Shown: piece after piece, positions 9,121 through 16,103 of the stretch
Layout of the letters: each line of letters begins with the position of its first letter
Position numbering within the stretch: the stretch's first letter is position 1
Source of the DNA: Urechidicola sp.
Lineage (GTDB): Bacteria; Bacteroidota; Bacteroidia; Flavobacteriales; Flavobacteriaceae
DNA length: 36,454 bases
NCBI GenBank assembly: GCA_028599075.1
Contig: JAQRMW010000179.1
Coordinates: 1-36,454 of the forward strand
Reading direction: 5' to 3'
The notes under the pieces: model-generated
The model's input: only the letters and a program-made list of their open reading frames with translations
What the model was told of the DNA's origin: nothing
The model's database searches: none
Program-made: the position numbers and the translations under genes

Positions 9121-9128
9121 TAACTTTG
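9121..9128 (+). promoter_or_regulatory. Bacteroidota -7 box for the ketosynthase gene
   Basis: TAACTTTG matches the TAnnTTTG -7 consensus 26 nt before the ATG. No convincing TTG -33 element is found 17-23 bp upstream. Confidence 0.4.
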
Positions 9129-9154
9129 AATCTACGTTTAGTAAAAAGATATTT

Positions 9155-10162
9155 ATGTACAATTCGAAGATAACAGGAATGGGTTATTTTGTTCCTGACA
9201 ATGTAGTAACTAACGATGATTTGTCGAAAATGATGGATACCAATGATGCTTGGATTCAGGAAAGAACTGGTATAAAAGAACGCCGTTGGATAGAAAAAGG
9301 GAGTGGAGAAACATCATCATCAATGGGAGCTAAAGCTGCAAAAATAGCTATTGAAAGAGCAGGTTTAACTAAAGATGATATCGACTTTATTGTATTTGCT
9401 ACTCTGAGTCCAGATATGTATTTTCCAGGTTGTGGGGTTCAAATTCAAGAGATTTTAGATATGCCAACTATTGGCGCTTTAGATGTTAGAAATCAGTGTT
9501 CTGGTTTTGTATATGCCATGTCAGTAGCCGACCAATTTATAAAAACAGGCATGTATAAAAATGTGTTAGTGATTGGTTCTGAATATCATTCTGGCGGATT
9601 AGATTTAACAACACGCGGGCGAGGGGTGTCTGTTATTTTTGGTGATGGAGCAGGAGCAGCAGTTTTGAGCAGAACCGAAGATAATAACAAAGGAATTTTA
9701 TCTACTCACTTACATTCTGAAGGGAAACACGCAAGAGAATTGGTGGTTGAAGCACCAAGTATTGCGCATTGGGTTCCTCAAATTTTAGAGGAAAATGATC
9801 CAAATGACGAATCTTATTATCCGTATATGAACGGAACATTTGTATTTAAAAATGCAGTAGTCCGTTTTTCTGAAGTAATCATGGAAGGGCTTGTTAAAAA
9901 CAGCATTCTGCCTACAGATATAGATATGTTTATTCCGCACCAAGCTAATTTAAGGATATCACAATTTATACAAAAGAAATTCCAGTTACGAGATGATCAG
10001 GTATATAATAATATCATGAAGTACGGTAATACAACTGCTGCTTCTATTATTATTGCGTTGACAGAAGCTTGGGAGAAAGGTAAAATAAAAGACAATGATT
10101 TGGTTGTTCTTGCAGCTTTTGGTAGTGGATTTACTTGGGGTAGTGTTATTATGCGCTGGTAA
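9155..10162 (+). CDS. fabH: 3-oxoacyl-ACP synthase III (FabH-type ketosynthase)
   Basis: 335 residues with the full thiolase-fold Cys-His-Asn triad: C115 in DVRNQCSGFVYA, H262 in FIPHQANLR, and N292 in YGNTTAAS. The loop GDGAGAAVLS near 163-172 is also typical. FabH condenses acyl-CoA with malonyl-ACP to start fatty acid synthesis. Here it stands alone rather than beside rpmF/plsX or accBC, so it may be a second paralogue with a different primer preference or related KAS III chemistry (inference). It ends in front of a strong bidirectional terminator. Confidence 0.9.
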   Translation: MYNSKITGMGYFVPDNVVTNDDLSKMMDTNDAWIQERTGIKERRWIEKGSGETSSSMGAKAAKIAIERAGLTKDDIDFIVFATLSPDMYFPGCGVQIQEILDMPTIGALDVRNQCSGFVYAMSVADQFIKTGMYKNVLVIGSEYHSGGLDLTTRGRGVSVIFGDGAGAAVLSRTEDNNKGILSTHLHSEGKHARELVVEAPSIAHWVPQILEENDPNDESYYPYMNGTFVFKNAVVRFSEVIMEGLVKNSILPTDIDMFIPHQANLRISQFIQKKFQLRDDQVYNNIMKYGNTTAASIIIALTEAWEKGKIKDNDLVVLAAFGSGFTWGSVIMRW

Positions 10163-10179
10163 ATTAGCATTTATATAAA

Positions 10180-10285
10180 AATTAAAAACCCATCGCATTT
10201 GCGATGGGTTTTTTGTAAAATAATTTAATTAAGTCCCCACTTTCTAAATTATATTGTGCTATTAGTTTCCGGATTATTATAATAA
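10180..10285 (-). ncRNA. Putative small RNA B (downstream copy)
   Basis: Predicted transcript of about 105 nt from the TATCTTTG promoter at 10291 to the terminator at 10184-10213. It has no ATG-initiated reading frame before the terminator hairpin. It shares position and sequence with copy A: a G-run (GTGGGGACTT) followed by TTAAATTATTT just ahead of the terminator. No known RNA family is recognised. Existence of the transcript is inferred from promoter and terminator only. Confidence 0.5.
10184..10213. terminator. Bidirectional terminator between fabH and the small-RNA module
   Basis: Arms AAAAACCCATCGC (10184-10196) and GCGATGGGTTTTT (10201-10213) around a 4-nt loop. A T-run is present in either direction, so it can end fabH on the plus strand and small transcript B on the minus strand. 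Confidence 0.9.
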
Positions 10286-10290
10286 CACTA

Positions 10291-10361
10291 CAAAGATATG
10301 GGTGATTTACATTCTATACAATACCCAGTTTCCGTGATTTTTATCTAACGGTTTTCCGTGA
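10291..10361 (-). promoter_or_regulatory. Promoter and operator of small RNA B
   Basis: Minus-strand -7 box TATCTTTG (10291-10298) and -33 TTG (10319-10321) are separated by 20 bp, fitting the Bacteroidota promoter. Upstream are TCACGG (10332-10337) and the operator-like TCACGGAAAACCGTTAG (10345-10361), whose core ACGG-AAAA-CCGT has inverted ACGG/CCGT half-sites. Every element lies exactly 200 bp from its counterpart in copy A. The regulator is unknown. Confidence 0.6.
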
Positions 10362-10373
10362 GTTTGGTAAACT

Positions 10374-10485
10374 AAAAAATCCACCAGCAATGACTCCGGT
10401 GGATTTCAACTAAATAATTTAAAGAACCCCAAACACTTCAAATTATTTTTTTTGATAATTATACTTGTTTTATGACAAACAAAGA
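10374..10485 (-). ncRNA. Putative small RNA A (upstream copy)
   Basis: Predicted transcript of about 110 nt from the TATATTTG promoter at 10491 to the terminator at 10377-10406. No ATG start codon is seen in it. The 3' part, TTTGGGGTTCTTTAAATTA then TTTAGTTGAAA, parallels copy B. Inferred from sequence signals only. Confidence 0.5.
10377..10406 (-). terminator. Terminator of small RNA A
   Basis: Arms AAATCCACC (10377-10385) and GGTGGATTT (10398-10406) with a 12-nt loop. On the minus strand the hairpin is followed directly by a T-run (GGTGGATTTTTTAG). Confidence 0.75.
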
Positions 10486-10490
10486 TACTT

Positions 10491-10587
10491 CAAATATACA
10501 TCACATTGAGAATTAAGACAATACCCATAAACCGTGATTTTTAATTCACGGAAAACCGTTAGTCTTTTCTCACGGAAAACCGTTAGT
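10491..10587 (-). promoter_or_regulatory. Promoter and operator array of small RNA A
   Basis: Minus-strand -7 box TATATTTG (10491-10498) and -33 TTG (10519-10521), 20-bp spacer. Upstream is an inverted repeat CCGTGA-N8-TCACGG (10532-10551), then TCACGGAAAACCGTTAGT at 10546-10563 and again at 10570-10587 (24-bp period). The cores are near-palindromic ACGG-AAAA-CCGT sites. Compared with copy B there is one additional operator copy and the adjacent one is inverted. Confidence 0.6.
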
Positions 10588-10608
10588 ACACCCAGATGTG
10601 TACAATAA

Positions 10609-10646
10609 AAAAGAGGTCTTGATTATAAAAATCAAAAACCTCTTTT
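10609..10646 (-). terminator. Terminator, probably of the rnz operon
   Basis: Stem AAAAGAGGT (10609-10617) with ACCTCTTTT (10638-10646), extended by TTGAT/ATCAA. On the minus strand it ends in CCTCTTTTTT. It lies about 220 bp past the rnz stop, so it either ends a long 3' untranslated region or a separate short transcript starting near 10800. Confidence 0.65.
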
Positions 10647-10801
10647 CATCAACTTAAAAAAACTGCTTTTATACTAAATGGAAGTTATATTTTATAAAAA
10701 CCCGCTTCCAGAAGTTTCGTTGTCATCTCTGTTTTTTCTATTTCTAGCTTTGTTTCGTTGAATAATGTATGCCCATATGACGACGGTAAAACAAACCTGT
10801 T

Positions 10802-10834
10802 ACCAAATTAACGGGACTTTAACATCACTTTAAC
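10802..10834 (-). promoter_or_regulatory. Triple 11-bp direct repeat, OmpR/PhoB-type operator candidate
   Basis: Read on the minus strand: GTTAAAGTGAT, GTTAAAGTCCC, GTTAATTTGGT, three units in exact 11-bp phase. One helical turn spacing of a 7-8 bp half-site is typical of OmpR-family response regulator sites. It lies just past the rnz stop; a poor -7-like CAGGTTTG follows at about 10792-10799. The target transcript is unclear. Confidence 0.45.
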
Positions 10835-10869
10835 AGAGAAGAAAATAGTATGTTCTGGTTATGAATTGA

Positions 10870-11781
10870 TTAAGAAATTTCGAAGATTTTTCCTTCTTCT
10901 GCCAATACCGTGTTGTTGAAAATATTTTCGGATTCTGCTAAAAAGGCATCTTTAGAATTGTACCTATTAGAGTAATGGCCAATTATTAATTGATTGATGT
11001 TTGCCTTTTTTGCAATTGTTGCAGCTTGTTCTGCAGTACTATGCCCAGTAGTTTTAGCCAAGTCAATTTTATCATTCAAGAATGTTGCTTCGTGGTATAG
11101 TAAGTCAACATTTTTAACTATTGGTACGATAGATTCGGTAAATGAAGTGTCACTACAAAACGCATAGCTTTTAGGTTTTGTAGGTGCTGTTGTAAGTATG
11201 TCATTTGTGATAAATTCTCCATTTTGCAATTTAAAATCTTTACCATTTTTTAAATTCTGATAATCACAAACTTCTATTTCTGGATACTTTGAAATGGCAA
11301 CCATATTGAGTTTCCGTTCTCCTAACTTTTCTTTAAATAAAAACCCGTTAGTGTAAATTCTATGTTTTAACGGTATGGTATGCACCTCCACTTTTTTATC
11401 TTCAAAAATCAATTCAGATTTTTTAGAAGTCAGTTCATGAAACTTGATAGGATATCCTGCATGCGATTCAGTAAGCCTTAATTGTGTTACAATAAATTCT
11501 TTTATTCCTTTTGGCCCATAAACATTAATTTCAGTTTCCCTGTTCAATAATCTAAAAGTAGATATCAATCCAATTAATCCAAAAACATGATCGCCATGTA
11601 AATGTGAAATAAAGATGTTCTTTATTTTTGAAAATTTGACTTTGTATTTTCTCAGTTGCACCTGAGCGCCTTCTCCGCAATCAATTAAAAAAGTATGGTT
11701 TTTTATTTCTAAAACTTGTGAAGTTGGATGCGCAGAAACTCTTGGTGTGGCGCTGTGACATCCTAAAATTGTTAACTTCAT
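10870..11781 (-). CDS. rnz: Ribonuclease Z
   Basis: Metallo-beta-lactamase-fold endonuclease that processes the 3' end of tRNA precursors. 303 residues, normal for the short form. The zinc motif HLHGDH is at residues 60-65 (preceded by NIFISH), with LIDCGEGAQVQL near 32. Later ligands are the aspartate in FCSDTSF near 210, LYHEATF near 229 and the final histidine in LIIGHYSNR near 268. It is the last gene of the pyrR-pyrB-STAS-rnz unit, 13 bp after the STAS gene. Confidence 0.96.
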   Translation of the reverse strand: MKLTILGCHSATPRVSAHPTSQVLEIKNHTFLIDCGEGAQVQLRKYKVKFSKIKNIFISHLHGDHVFGLIGLISTFRLLNRETEINVYGPKGIKEFIVTQLRLTESHAGYPIKFHELTSKKSELIFEDKKVEVHTIPLKHRIYTNGFLFKEKLGERKLNMVAISKYPEIEVCDYQNLKNGKDFKLQNGEFITNDILTTAPTKPKSYAFCSDTSFTESIVPIVKNVDLLYHEATFLNDKIDLAKTTGHSTAEQAATIAKKANINQLIIGHYSNRYNSKDAFLAESENIFNNTVLAEEGKIFEIS

Positions 11782-11794
11782 AAGGTTTAATTAT

Positions 11795-12130
11795 TTAAAA
11801 TCCCATTAAATCACGTTCAATAGCATCTAGTTCTAAAACATCTTGTGCTTCTTTTAGCGTAGGGACAACAATTAAATTATCAGGAAATTCATCAATTGCT
11901 AAACCAGATGCAACAAGAACAAATGATGTGTGTTTCGTTCTTTTTTCTATGGCGATATCAAAAAATTGAAGAAGATCATCCACTTCAACAGTGTCTAATG
12001 TTGTAAAATCTATAATGAGATGTTCGTCAGAAAAATCAAAAATTTGTTTTTTAAGTGAACTGAAAAAGCGCTGGTCGCAATCATCTTCGGGTCTAATAAT
12101 AGTATATGTTTCTTTTTTATCTACTTGCAT
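11795..12130 (-). CDS. STAS-like domain protein
   Basis: 111 residues, alternating strands and helices like a STAS/anti-sigma-antagonist fold (HLIIDFTTLDTVEVDDLLQF near 37-56, then SFVLVASGLAIDEF near 69). The usual phosphorylatable DSSG-type serine is not present: the equivalent position reads TVEVDD, so classic SpoIIAA-type switching is unlikely. It lies 2 bp after pyrB and 13 bp before rnz. The family's role beside rnz is not known to me. Confidence 0.7.
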   Translation of the reverse strand: MQVDKKETYTIIRPEDDCDQRFFSSLKKQIFDFSDEHLIIDFTTLDTVEVDDLLQFFDIAIEKRTKHTSFVLVASGLAIDEFPDNLIVVPTLKEAQDVLELDAIERDLMGF

Positions 12131-12132
12131 AA

Positions 12133-13074
12133 TTAATTATGTTTTATCTGTTGGGCTAATAAGTATATCACCGCCATTCTAATTGCAACACCATTTTCTA
12201 CCTGATTTAAAATAATTGATTGTGTAGAATCTGCAACATCACTAGTAATTTCTACACCACGGTTTATTGGTCCTGGGTGCATGATGACGATTTCTTTGTT
12301 TAATGAATTTAATAGTTCTTTGTTTATCCCAAAAAGTTGTGTGTATTCTCTTGTTGATGGAAAGTAATTCACGTCCATTCGTTCATTTTGTACACGAAGT
12401 ACATTGGCTACATCACACCATTCGAGTGCTTTTTTAAGATTCAGTTCAACTTCTACCCCTAAGCTTTTTATATGCTTTGGAATGAGTGTTGTTGGTCCAC
12501 AAACTTTCACTTCTGCTCCTTGTAATTTCAAAGCAAAAATATTTGATAAAGCAACTCTCGAGTGTAATATATCACCAACAATCACTACTTTTTTGCCTTT
12601 TACACTGCCTAACTTTTCTCTGATAGAGTAAGAATCTAGTAGTGCTTGTGTTGGGTGTTCGTGAGTGCCGTCACCTGCATTTATAATTTTTGCATCTACA
12701 TGTTGACTTAAGAAAACTCCAGCCCCAACATTAGGGTGACGCATCACAACAATATCAACTTTCATTGATAAAATATTGTTAACCGTATCAATTAAGGTTT
12801 CTCCTTTTGTAACTGATGATTGACTTGCTGAGAAATTGATAATATCTGCAGATAACCTTTTTTCAGCTAACTCAAAAGAGAGTTTTGTTCTGGTAGAGTT
12901 TTCAAAAAATAAATTGGCAATGGTAATATCTCGTAGTGTAGGAACTTTTTTAATGGGACGGTTAATGACTTCTTTAAAATGGTCGGCAGTTTTAAAAATT
13001 AAATCAATATCATTTTTATTGAGGTATTTTATTCCGAGTAAATGCTCTACACTTAACTGGCTCATTTTATTCAT
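12133..13074 (-). CDS. pyrB: Aspartate carbamoyltransferase catalytic subunit
   Basis: Condenses carbamoyl phosphate and aspartate in pyrimidine synthesis. 313 residues with the carbamoyl-phosphate motif FFENSTRTKLSFE at 56-68, the HEHPTQALLDSYSI motif near 138, KVVIVGDILHSRVA near 160 and MHPGPINRGVEI near 265. It may start at ATG 13074 (MNKMSQL) or at ATG 13065 (MSQL). The 5' end overlaps the pyrR stop by 8 bp, indicating translational coupling. No pyrI regulatory subunit is in the window. Confidence 0.96.
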   Translation of the reverse strand: MNKMSQLSVEHLLGIKYLNKNDIDLIFKTADHFKEVINRPIKKVPTLRDITIANLFFENSTRTKLSFELAEKRLSADIINFSASQSSVTKGETLIDTVNNILSMKVDIVVMRHPNVGAGVFLSQHVDAKIINAGDGTHEHPTQALLDSYSIREKLGSVKGKKVVIVGDILHSRVALSNIFALKLQGAEVKVCGPTTLIPKHIKSLGVEVELNLKKALEWCDVANVLRVQNERMDVNYFPSTREYTQLFGINKELLNSLNKEIVIMHPGPINRGVEITSDVADSTQSIILNQVENGVAIRMAVIYLLAQQIKHN

Positions 13075-13609
13075 TTTTTATTAGATAAATAATATCCTTT
13101 CCATCATTCTCTTTCCAATGTACCAAAACTTTTTCGTTGTTTATGGCATCAACTTGACTTCCTTTATAATCAGGCTGAATTGGTAAATGTCTGCTAAAAC
13201 GTCTATCAATTAAAACCAATAATTCAATAGTATTAGGTCTTCCAAAAGATTGAATTGCAGATAAGGCTGCTCTAATACTTCTTCCAGAATACAAAACATC
13301 ATCAATAAAAACAACATTTTTGTTTTCTACCTCAAAATTAATTTCTGTGTGATTTGCTTCTAATGGAGCATCTCTCCTTCTAAAATCATCACGATAAAAA
13401 GTTATATCTAAGGTTCCAGAATTAATACCTTTGATTTTGTAATCGTGGGTAAGCATGTGTACCAGTCTATCTGCCAAAAACACACCACGTGGTTGTAAGC
13501 CAATGATTACGGTATTAGAAAAGTCGTTGTGATTTTCGATTAACTGACATGCCAATCGATGTAAAATAATGTGAATTTCTGTTGAGTTAAGTAAAATTTT
13601 TCGACTCAT
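13067..13609 (-). CDS. pyrR: PyrR bifunctional regulator / uracil phosphoribosyltransferase
   Basis: Type I phosphoribosyltransferase: PRPP loop VVFIDDVLYSGRSIRAAL at about 99-116, plus GLQPRGVFLADRL near 37 and TFYRDDFRRRD near 70. An upstream TTG would extend it to 13642, but that extension overlaps the -7 promoter box, so ATG 13609 (MSRKILL, 180 residues) is chosen. PyrR binds pyr mRNA leaders in Firmicutes. Here it leads the operon, and its short leader shows no clear attenuator, so a UPRTase or unknown regulatory role is possible. Confidence 0.93.
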   Translation of the reverse strand: MSRKILLNSTEIHIILHRLACQLIENHNDFSNTVIIGLQPRGVFLADRLVHMLTHDYKIKGINSGTLDITFYRDDFRRRDAPLEANHTEINFEVENKNVVFIDDVLYSGRSIRAALSAIQSFGRPNTIELLVLIDRRFSRHLPIQPDYKGSQVDAINNEKVLVHWKENDGKDIIYLIKNE

Positions 13610-13639
13610 AAGATAGTACCAAAACGCTCTATTGGTGTA

Positions 13640-13647
13640 CAAAGATA
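13640..13647 (-). promoter_or_regulatory. Bacteroidota -7 box of the pyrR-pyrB-rnz operon
   Basis: Minus-strand TATCTTTG, 30 bp upstream of the chosen pyrR ATG. A TTG lies 27 bp further upstream, longer than the usual spacing, so the -33 element is uncertain. Confidence 0.5.
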
Positions 13648-13742
13648 GGCTATTGTTAATTAAATTGTTAAAAACAATTAATTTTTTTTATAAAAAACGG
13701 GGCTTCTTAGTTTACTTTTAAATTGTCAATGAACAACTGTTT

Positions 13743-15128
13743 ATGCACGAAAACTCCTTTAATAAAATGTCCCTGTCTAAATTCGAATCTATGCTGAAAA
13801 CCAACAGCATATTCTTTTTTGACTCTACAGAATTCGAAAGTATCATACAACATTATTTAGATGTAGGAAGACAATCATTAGCCGAAAAAGCAATCGCTTT
13901 AGGTTTAGAACAGCACCCAACATCGGTGAGCTTAAGATTGCTAAAAGCAGAGTCCTTTATATATATCGATAAATTAGATGAGGCAGACGTTATATTAAAT
14001 TCTTTACACGCTTTAGAACCAAACAACGAAGAAATTTATATTCAAAAGGCAAGCCTTTTTTCTAAACGAAATGAACATCAAAAAGCAATTGATTCACTAA
14101 AAATAGCATTGGTTTATACCAGGCACAATGCTGATATTTTGGCTATGATTGGGATGGAGTATTTGTACCTCGATAATTTTGATGATGCACGTTTAAATTT
14201 TGCAAAATGTCTAACTGTCGATTTTGAAGATTACTCTTCTTTATACAATGTGGTGTATTGCTTTGATATGCAAAACCAACACAAAGAAGCAATTGATTAC
14301 TTAAATGATTTTATTGATAATGATCCATATTCTGAAGTGGCGTGGCATCAATTGGGCAGACAATATTTTATTTTAGAACAATATGATGAAGCTTTAAGAG
14401 CTTTTGATTATGCAGTGTTGATTGATGAATTCTTTGTCGGAGCTTATTTAGAAAAGGCCAAAACACAAGAGCAGTTAGAGTTGTACGAAGATGCCATTGA
14501 AAATTATCTGGCAACTACGCAATTAGACGACCCAAGTGCTTTTGCATACTATCGGATTGGGCGTTGTTATGACAGGTTAGATAAGAAAGATCTAGCATTA
14601 CAATACTACAAAAAGACGGTGAATGAAGACCCGTTGCTAGATAAAGGATGGTTGGCTTTGACCAATATTTATTTTGAAGATAAAAATTATCAAAAAGCAT
14701 TATTTTATATCAATAAAGCGATTGCAATTGATGAGTCTAATACCTTGTTTTGGAGACGTTATGCCGAAATAAATTTAAAGCTCAACTTATGCGAAGAGGC
14801 AATTATTGCTTTTAACAAATGCTTGAGTTTTAAAGATAAAGAGTTAGATATCTTTATGGGGCTGTCTAATGTTTTAAATTTTATTGGAGAATTCGAGAAT
14901 TCATCCAAAATATTAATTAAAGCTTTGCGATTGTTTCCAAATCATGCTGAAATAGAATACAGGTTAGGCTGTGTTTATATTGTTTTGGGTGATGTTGATA
15001 AAGGTGAAAGATTTTTAAGAAAAGGATTTGAAACAGATTATGAATATCATACTATATTCCAAGAAATTTTTCCGACAGTATTCGATTTAGAAATTGTGAA
15101 CAAGCTAATTACCGAATACAAAATTTAG
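13743..15128 (+). CDS. Tetratricopeptide repeat protein
   Basis: 461 residues made almost wholly of TPR helical hairpins, e.g. ALRAFDYAVLIDEFFVGAYL near 218, DLALQYYKKTVNEDPLLDKG near 284, KALFYINKAIAIDES near 319 and EAIIAFNKCLSF near 353. There is no signal peptide or transmembrane segment, so a cytoplasmic scaffold is expected. TPRs bind peptides or partner proteins; the partner is unknown. ATG 13743 is used; MSLSKFESM at residue 9 is an alternative start. It is divergent from pyrR and 51 bp upstream of the DUF368 pair. Confidence 0.88.
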   Translation: MHENSFNKMSLSKFESMLKTNSIFFFDSTEFESIIQHYLDVGRQSLAEKAIALGLEQHPTSVSLRLLKAESFIYIDKLDEADVILNSLHALEPNNEEIYIQKASLFSKRNEHQKAIDSLKIALVYTRHNADILAMIGMEYLYLDNFDDARLNFAKCLTVDFEDYSSLYNVVYCFDMQNQHKEAIDYLNDFIDNDPYSEVAWHQLGRQYFILEQYDEALRAFDYAVLIDEFFVGAYLEKAKTQEQLELYEDAIENYLATTQLDDPSAFAYYRIGRCYDRLDKKDLALQYYKKTVNEDPLLDKGWLALTNIYFEDKNYQKALFYINKAIAIDESNTLFWRRYAEINLKLNLCEEAIIAFNKCLSFKDKELDIFMGLSNVLNFIGEFENSSKILIKALRLFPNHAEIEYRLGCVYIVLGDVDKGERFLRKGFETDYEYHTIFQEIFPTVFDLEIVNKLITEYKI

Positions 15129-15151
15129 TTTTCATTCCTCTTTTAAAAGGT

Positions 15152-15159
15152 TACATTTG
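15152..15159 (+). promoter_or_regulatory. Possible -7 box for the DUF368-aroE unit
   Basis: TACATTTG matches TAnnTTTG 20 nt before the first DUF368 ATG. The -33 element is weak. Confidence 0.4.
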
Positions 15160-15179
15160 TGCAAATAAGAATTTGACAA

Positions 15180-16103
15180 ATGAAACAACGAACTTTTCTA
15201 GACTATTTTATAATTACATTAAAAGGAATCGCCATGGGAGCAGCCGATGTTGTTCCAGGAGTTTCTGGTGGTACTATCGCTTTCATTTCTGGAATTTATG
15301 AAGAGCTTTTAGAGTCAATTGCTTCTGTAAATTTTAATACGATTAAATTATTAAAAACCGAAGGAATCAAATCGGTATGGAAACAAATAAATGGTAATTT
15401 TTTGATAGCCTTGATGTCAGGAATTGCTATTAGTATTGTTTCTTTGGCGAAACTGATTTCATGGTTGTTAGAAAATGAGCCTATATTATTATGGTCTTTC
15501 TTTTTTGGATTAGTTTTGGCGAGTATCCTATTTATAGGAAAACAAATTACTAAATGGAAGGCATTAACAGTAATCATCTTTTTAGGTGGTGCAGTATTGG
15601 CCTATTATATTACTACTTTAACTCCTTTAATATCTGAAAATACATCTCCATTATATTTGTTTATTGCAGGTTCTTTGGCAATATGTGCTATGATTTTACC
15701 TGGGATTTCAGGAGCGTTTATTTTAGTTTTATTAGGAGCGTATAAGCCTGTTTTAGATGCAATTCATAACAAAGATTTTAAAATAATTGTTTTGTTTGCC
15801 GCCGGAGCTATTGTCGGATTACTTAGTTTTTCTAGGGTTTTAAAATGGCTATTTCATCATTATAAAAATTTAACCTTGGCATTGTTGGCAGGATTTGTTT
15901 TAGGGTCGCTAAACAAAATTTGGCCTTGGAAAGAAACCTTAACTTGGCGAGAGAATTCACACGGAATAAAAGTGCCATTGAACGAGCAGAGCATTTCTCC
16001 TTTTTCATTTGATGGAGAACCACAGTTATTATTTGCTATAGCATTGGCAATAGTTGGATTTTTAGTGATTATTGTATTAGAAAAAATTGCTGTAAAAAAA
16101 TGA
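15180..16103 (+). CDS. DUF368 membrane protein, first copy
   Basis: 307 residues with about eight to nine hydrophobic helices. The family signature GIAMGAADVVPGVSGGTIAF lies near residues 16-35, and a second, related motif CAMILPGISGAFILVLLGAY near 176 suggests an internal duplication. It is an inner-membrane protein. DUF368 members (PopT-type) have been linked to polyprenyl-phosphate recycling in other bacteria, so lipid-carrier flipping is a reasonable guess. It overlaps the next DUF368 gene by 4 bp (ATGA). Confidence 0.9.
   Translation: MKQRTFLDYFIITLKGIAMGAADVVPGVSGGTIAFISGIYEELLESIASVNFNTIKLLKTEGIKSVWKQINGNFLIALMSGIAISIVSLAKLISWLLENEPILLWSFFFGLVLASILFIGKQITKWKALTVIIFLGGAVLAYYITTLTPLISENTSPLYLFIAGSLAICAMILPGISGAFILVLLGAYKPVLDAIHNKDFKIIVLFAAGAIVGLLSFSRVLKWLFHHYKNLTLALLAGFVLGSLNKIWPWKETLTWRENSHGIKVPLNEQSISPFSFDGEPQLLFAIALAIVGFLVIIVLEKIAVKK

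Noticed and set aside
10714-10800. Minus-strand peptide-like frame (…VVIWAYIIQRNKARNRKNRDD…GSGFL) ending just before a TAA
   Set aside because: It looks like a helix plus basic tail, but has no ATG, GTG or TTG start between the preceding in-frame stop and the segment. May be a gene remnant; not enough to call a gene.
13610-13642. TTG-initiated N-terminal extension of pyrR
   Set aside because: It overlaps the TATCTTTG -7 box, and the family-like sequence starts at MSRKILL.
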